This document shows, in pieces, positions 59,495 through 64,000 of a stretch of 64,000 bases of DNA. The first letter of the stretch is position 1. Each line of letters begins with the position of its first letter. This DNA comes from Lachnospiraceae bacterium (GTDB lineage: Bacteria > Bacillota > Clostridia > Lachnospirales > Lachnospiraceae): assembly GCA_015057425.1 (NCBI GenBank), contig SVEL01000007.1:62001-126000 (forward strand), read 5' to 3'. The position numbers and the translations under genes are program-made. The notes under the pieces were generated by a model. The model was not told the DNA's origin and did not search any database. It saw nothing but the letters and a program-made list of their open reading frames with translations.

Positions 59495-59905
59495 TTAAAA
59501 CTCTTCTGCTGAATTTTTAGCTGCTTCTTTAGCAACTTCTTTGATTTCTTCGCTGTTTACTTTCTTCTGGCTTTCAATAACAGACGTAAACTTTGTAATC
59601 AAATCAGGTACCATATCAAGTATCTTTGTTGCAGCATCCTGGTTTTTAACATTTACAAGCTTTGTAACACCATCATGAATAACAAGTACGGCACTTGGTG
59701 ACATCTTTCCTCCTAAAGCTCCGCCACTGCTTGCTTTCTTATCTCCTACAATTGTTCCTGCACCTACACCAAAAGTCACATCAACAAGTGGTAAAATAAT
59801 TGTTCCGTCAATGTTAATTGCCTCACCTACAACTGTTTTTGTTGTGATAAAGCTATCCATACCTTTAAACAATGAATCTACTGTTGTGTTAAAATTTTCT
59901 GCCAT
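59495..59905 (-). CDS. ytfJ: GerW-family sporulation protein YtfJ
   Basis: VVGEAINIDGTIILPLVDVTFGVGAGTI...GGALGGKMSPSAVLVIHDG. Confidence 0.95.
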   Translation of the reverse strand: MAENFNTTVDSLFKGMDSFITTKTVVGEAINIDGTIILPLVDVTFGVGAGTIVGDKKASSGGALGGKMSPSAVLVIHDGVTKLVNVKNQDAATKILDMVPDLITKFTSVIESQKKVNSEEIKEVAKEAAKNSAEEF

Positions 59906-59916
59906 TTTAATACCTC

Positions 59917-60849
59917 CTACAATCTGAAATTAATAATATATTTTACTAAGTTTTTCTGACATAAAACTCTTATTATAAATAATACAAATACCAATATATT
60001 GAAGCTTCCTTTAAGGAAATATTCACCTTCAAATACCTTATTTTCAAAATCTGCCGTCACATTAAAATCGTCCCCATATAACCCATAAAAAATACACATT
60101 GTTCCGATTAACATTCCGGTCTTGTCCGGTTCACCTGTTCCGATTAACAGGCGTCCTTTTAAAACTTTAGGTTTAATATGTTTAAGTATTTTAAGAAATT
60201 GCTTTCCTATAGTTCTAAGTTCTTTTTTGACTTCTTCCCTACTTAAAAACTCTTTTAATTCATCAGCTTTAAGTGCTATCTTCTTAGCATTTCTATAGAA
60301 CCGCTTGATTTTAATTTTAATATCTTTAATCTTAAGTAAGATATTATCATATTTTTCCTTGATTTTATCAAAAATATTTTTTTTCTTTTCAGGTTCTTTT
60401 ATTTCCGTTAACTTTTCATCTGTTTTTTCATCAATTGGTGTTTCGGGTTTTTCATCGGTTTTCTCCGGTTGCGTTTCTTTTATCTCATCGGTTAGTTCCG
60501 TAACCTCTGTAGTTTCTTTTATTTCTTCCGACTGTTCTTTTTCTTCCGAAACTTTCGTTTCACCCATACCTTCAAGATACTTTTTTAAATCATCCTGATC
60601 AAATACTTTAAAAAATAACAGTCTGATATTCCATAAAAGACCATTTTCATCAAATGTTCCGTTAAACCTTATGATTTTAAATAACCACGATATGTTAAAC
60701 TCACATCGGAACTTTTCAATGTATGAGCCTTTGGAACTGTATTTTATAGGCGTAAGTAATACAATTCCCGCAAGCACAACAACCAAAAACAAAAGAATTC
60801 CAAGAATAATAAGCAAAACACATACGATATCAAGTAAAATATCTAACAT
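59917..60849 (-). CDS. DUF2953-type membrane protein
   Basis: N-terminal TM, Glu/Lys/Thr-rich linker, KGRLLIGTGEPDKTGMLIGTMCIFYGLYGDDFNVTADFENKVFEGEYFLKGSF. Confidence 0.75.
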   Translation of the reverse strand: MLDILLDIVCVLLIILGILLFLVVVLAGIVLLTPIKYSSKGSYIEKFRCEFNISWLFKIIRFNGTFDENGLLWNIRLLFFKVFDQDDLKKYLEGMGETKVSEEKEQSEEIKETTEVTELTDEIKETQPEKTDEKPETPIDEKTDEKLTEIKEPEKKKNIFDKIKEKYDNILLKIKDIKIKIKRFYRNAKKIALKADELKEFLSREEVKKELRTIGKQFLKILKHIKPKVLKGRLLIGTGEPDKTGMLIGTMCIFYGLYGDDFNVTADFENKVFEGEYFLKGSFNILVFVLFIIRVLCQKNLVKYIINFRL

Positions 60850-60863
60850 ACACGCTTCCTTCC

Positions 60864-61190
60864 TTAAAATTCAAAATAGCTTTTCAGGTTTACATTGCCA
60901 CACTCATTGTAACATTCTTCCGTCATTACTTTTACCAATTCTACAGCTTCATTGTAACCTTTACTTATACCAACTATACTGATTTCAGTTTTTTTAAAGT
61001 GGGGATGCAGAAATATGTATGAAGGATAAATCTCAACAAGACCATTTTCATCATCTGACATAATAATAAGAAAAACATTAAACTGAAGTTTTGACTTCTT
61101 AACATTTTTAATTATCTTTCTATGATCCTTATGAGCATTTTCACCAATATAAAGTTTTTTACTGACTTTTACCTTCATATTTTGCCTCAC
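60864..61190 (-). CDS. conserved hypothetical protein
   Basis: 108-aa ORF in operon spacing; LYIGENAHKDHRKIIKNVKK...VGISKGYNEAVELVKVMTEECYNECG. Confidence 0.65.
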   Translation of the reverse strand: MRQNMKVKVSKKLYIGENAHKDHRKIIKNVKKSKLQFNVFLIIMSDDENGLVEIYPSYIFLHPHFKKTEISIVGISKGYNEAVELVKVMTEECYNECGNVNLKSYFEF

Positions 61191-61203
61191 ACAAATCGAA
61201 AAA

Positions 61204-62610
61204 CTAATATTCGTTTACAATTGATAATAATAATTCTTTACATGCTAACTTTTCAGCACCGTCACCACATTGTGACAAAGCTTCATATATATAATCCTGC
61301 ATCTCTGATATATTGTTGAAAAACACAGGCAATATACTTAATGCAATTGACATTCTTGAGCGATTAATCAGTTTTTCATTATCCTTAAAAACTTTATTAA
61401 AATCATCAACAAGAAGTTCTGTTTTCTTGTTGATATATGACATATCCGCTTCCGATAAATCATACTCTTTATCAAACTCAACAAAAATACTTCCGGATGA
61501 TAAATCTCTTATTTTTGTTAAAAGATTATATCTTACACTAAGCATAAGGCTTTCCGTTATATCTTTCATATCCGAATTAATCATATCAAGAACATATTCA
61601 TATCTTGCAGTCTTTTCGCCGATATCTTCCTGAATACCTTCGATGGATGCAAAAATATCAGTAACTTTTGAATCAATTTCATCAAGATCCTCATCACTTG
61701 ACAGCTCATCAACAAGTTTAATAACATCCTTTAAGTTTTCAAGTTCATCAGGAACAGTGAGAATATATTGATTGCTAAGCAAAATTACAAACAAATCATT
61801 GATGTTTTCCTGTAACATCATATGTGTTGATACGGTATTTTCAAGGAAATCCACACCATATGTCAACGCATTCTTCAAATTATCATACTGTTCCTTTGTT
61901 ATATTTGAAAAGCTTGTGTTTTTAAACATTTCAAATATATCATTCAGTTCTGTAAAATAATCATATAAATCATCAGGAAGGTCTATGGCAGCAGATGACT
62001 TTATCATAAATATAAAATCATCCAGGGATTTCTTTTCATGTCCTTTGTAAACCTTAAGACCTTCTGTAATATATTCATAAAATCTTGATTTGGTCATTCT
62101 TACAGGAAGTTCTCTTACAACCATGGCAATCTTTTGATTTATGACCATATTGTCTTTTTCAGAAAGAATATATTGCATTACACTTCTTGTAATATCTTCA
62201 TCAGTTATTCCTTTATACTCTTCTGCTTTTTCTGCTGAATTTTCATCAAACTTATATTCTACTCTGTTGAGAATATGTTCATATAAAGAGAATATATCTG
62301 TATATGCCGTAAGCGCATTTACAATGCTAATATTTTTATTTCTTAATTCTGACAACATATCAAAACAATCTGATGACTGTTCGGCTGATATAAGTGCAGT
62401 CTTAATAATGTCTTCAAGTCTTGTACTTAATTCATCAAGAACCTTGTTATCACCTGTGCTTTCATTGATAATCTCTTTAAATGTATAATAATTCATCATC
62501 ATTCTTACGCATGAATTACGATAATACAAAAGAGTCATCTCATCGGCATACTTAGGAAGATTTACTTCCGGTTCAATATTTTTTTCAATATAGCTAATAA
62601 TCTTTTTCAT
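61204..62610 (-). CDS. predicted all-helical protein of unknown function
   Basis: 468-aa ORF with operon spacing; no catalytic motif recognised. Confidence 0.7.
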   Translation of the reverse strand: MKKIISYIEKNIEPEVNLPKYADEMTLLYYRNSCVRMMMNYYTFKEIINESTGDNKVLDELSTRLEDIIKTALISAEQSSDCFDMLSELRNKNISIVNALTAYTDIFSLYEHILNRVEYKFDENSAEKAEEYKGITDEDITRSVMQYILSEKDNMVINQKIAMVVRELPVRMTKSRFYEYITEGLKVYKGHEKKSLDDFIFMIKSSAAIDLPDDLYDYFTELNDIFEMFKNTSFSNITKEQYDNLKNALTYGVDFLENTVSTHMMLQENINDLFVILLSNQYILTVPDELENLKDVIKLVDELSSDEDLDEIDSKVTDIFASIEGIQEDIGEKTARYEYVLDMINSDMKDITESLMLSVRYNLLTKIRDLSSGSIFVEFDKEYDLSEADMSYINKKTELLVDDFNKVFKDNEKLINRSRMSIALSILPVFFNNISEMQDYIYEALSQCGDGAEKLACKELLLSIVNEY

Positions 62611-62619
62611 TTTGACCTC

Positions 62620-63876
62620 TTAATCAAACATATTTGTAAAATCTAACGTTGCAAGATAGTCTTTTATAGTTTCCGCACGTCTTATAAGCTTAACATCTCC
62701 GTCTTCCTGTAAAAGAAGTTCTGCTGATTTTAACTTACCGTTATAATTATATCCCATTGCATATCCATGTGCACCTGTATCATGAATAACAAGTAAATCA
62801 CCTTTATCAATCTTTGGTAACATTCTGTCTACTGCAAACTTATCATTATTTTCGCAAAGCGAACCTGTTATGTCGTATTTATGGTCACAAGGCTCATTTT
62901 CCTTGCCCATAACCGTAATGTGATGATATGCACCATACATTGCAGGTCTCATAAGGTTACATGCACATGCATCAACACCGATATACTCTTTGTAGATATG
63001 TTTTTCATGAACAGCCTTAGTTACAAGACATCCGTACGGTCCCATCATAAAACGGCCAAGTTCCGTAAAAATAGCCACATCTCCCATTCCTACAGGAACA
63101 AGGATTTCTTCATAAACTTTTCTTACACCTTCACCGATAACAAGTATGTCATTTGGCTCCTGTTCCGGTCTGTAAGGAATGCCGATACCGCCTGATAAGT
63201 TAATAAAGCTTAATGCGATACCTGTCTTTTCTTTAATTTCTACTGCTGTTTCAAAAAGTTCTCTTGCAAGAGTCGGATAATATTCATTAGTTACGGTATT
63301 ACTTGCAAGGAATGCATGCATACCAAACTCTTTAACACCTTTTTCTTTTAATATCTTATATCCTTCAATAATCTGGTCCTTTGTAAAGCCATATTTAGCT
63401 TCACCGGGATTGTCCATAATTGTTGTACTGATTTTGAACTGTCCGCCCGGATTGTATCTGCAACAGATTCTTTCAGGTATTCCCGCTGTCTTTTCAAGGA
63501 ATTCAATATGTGTAAAATCGTCAAGATTAATGATTGCTCCTAATTCCTTTGCATATACAAACTCTTCTGCAGGTGTATCGTTTGACGAGAACATAATGTC
63601 AGTTCCCTTAAATCCCATCTTGTCAGACATATATAACTCTGTCATTGATGAACAGTCAACACCGCATCCGTACTCTGCTAAAATCTTAATCAAATATGGG
63701 TTTGGTGTTGCTTTAACCGCAAAATATTCCCTGAATCCCTTATTCCATGAAAATGCTTCCTTTAACTTAGCAGCATTTTCTCTTATCCCTTTTTCATCAT
63801 AAAGATGAAACGGTGTAGGATATTTCTCTATAATTTTTTCTAATTGTTCTTTTGTAACAAATGTATTCTTTTCCAT
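62620..63876 (-). CDS. lysA: PLP-dependent diaminopimelate/ornithine-decarboxylase family protein
   Basis: FREYFAVKATPNPYLIKILAEYGCGVDCSSMTEL, NLSGGIGIPYRPEQE, ELGRFMMGPYG, IHDTGAHGYAMGYNYNG. Confidence 0.85.
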   Translation of the reverse strand: MEKNTFVTKEQLEKIIEKYPTPFHLYDEKGIRENAAKLKEAFSWNKGFREYFAVKATPNPYLIKILAEYGCGVDCSSMTELYMSDKMGFKGTDIMFSSNDTPAEEFVYAKELGAIINLDDFTHIEFLEKTAGIPERICCRYNPGGQFKISTTIMDNPGEAKYGFTKDQIIEGYKILKEKGVKEFGMHAFLASNTVTNEYYPTLARELFETAVEIKEKTGIALSFINLSGGIGIPYRPEQEPNDILVIGEGVRKVYEEILVPVGMGDVAIFTELGRFMMGPYGCLVTKAVHEKHIYKEYIGVDACACNLMRPAMYGAYHHITVMGKENEPCDHKYDITGSLCENNDKFAVDRMLPKIDKGDLLVIHDTGAHGYAMGYNYNGKLKSAELLLQEDGDVKLIRRAETIKDYLATLDFTNMFD

Positions 63877-64000
63877 AAATATTTCCTCCAAAAGTAAAAT
63901 ATAAACAAACTATATTTTATCAAACTTTTTAGTGTTTGTACACTTTAAAATAGAATAAAACCAAAAAAGAATCTCCTATCAAATAAAAAAGACCGCTTAG

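Noticed and set aside
63892-64000. Lysine riboswitch upstream of the lysA-like gene
   Set aside because: Only ~100 nt is available and it contains promoter-like sequence plus the tail of an upstream terminator; no lysine-riboswitch-like structure seen.

Overview
This 64 kb AT-rich window looks like ordinary core chromosome of a spore-lineage Clostridium-type Firmicute, probably Lachnospiraceae (inferred from gene content only). Genes are almost all on the minus strand. Recognisable blocks are: yqeK/nadD/yhbY/obg/rpmA/prp/rplU/rng plus two radical-SAM genes; hisZ-hisG-hisD-hisB-hisIE; recU; polA-coaE-FtsA-like; queH; ruvAB; an EetA/EetB-like pair next to apbE; a complete rnfCDGEAB operon; a small SASP gene; a cell-surface island (CBM2-like, iron alcohol dehydrogenase, CotH/LamG); recG-DAK2-Asp23; rpmB; a metF/MetH-activation/metH cluster; ytfJ (gerW); and a DAP-decarboxylase-like gene. 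There is one tRNA-Leu(CAA). I saw no CRISPR array, prophage, transposase or obvious defence island. The best leads are (1) a 147-bp element between obg and yhbY (1122-1268), with 11-bp terminal inverted repeats, two hairpins of the same architecture and a 29-bp tandem amplification, which supplies the obg stop codon; (2) an NCS2 permease gene whose frame is broken at U_UUU_UUG, a canonical -1 slippery heptamer; (3) an EetA/EetB-like plus ApbE set close to Rnf; (4) a HisIE protein fused to a degenerate HisA/HisF-like barrel; and (5) an FtsA-like protein with a long unexplained C-terminus.
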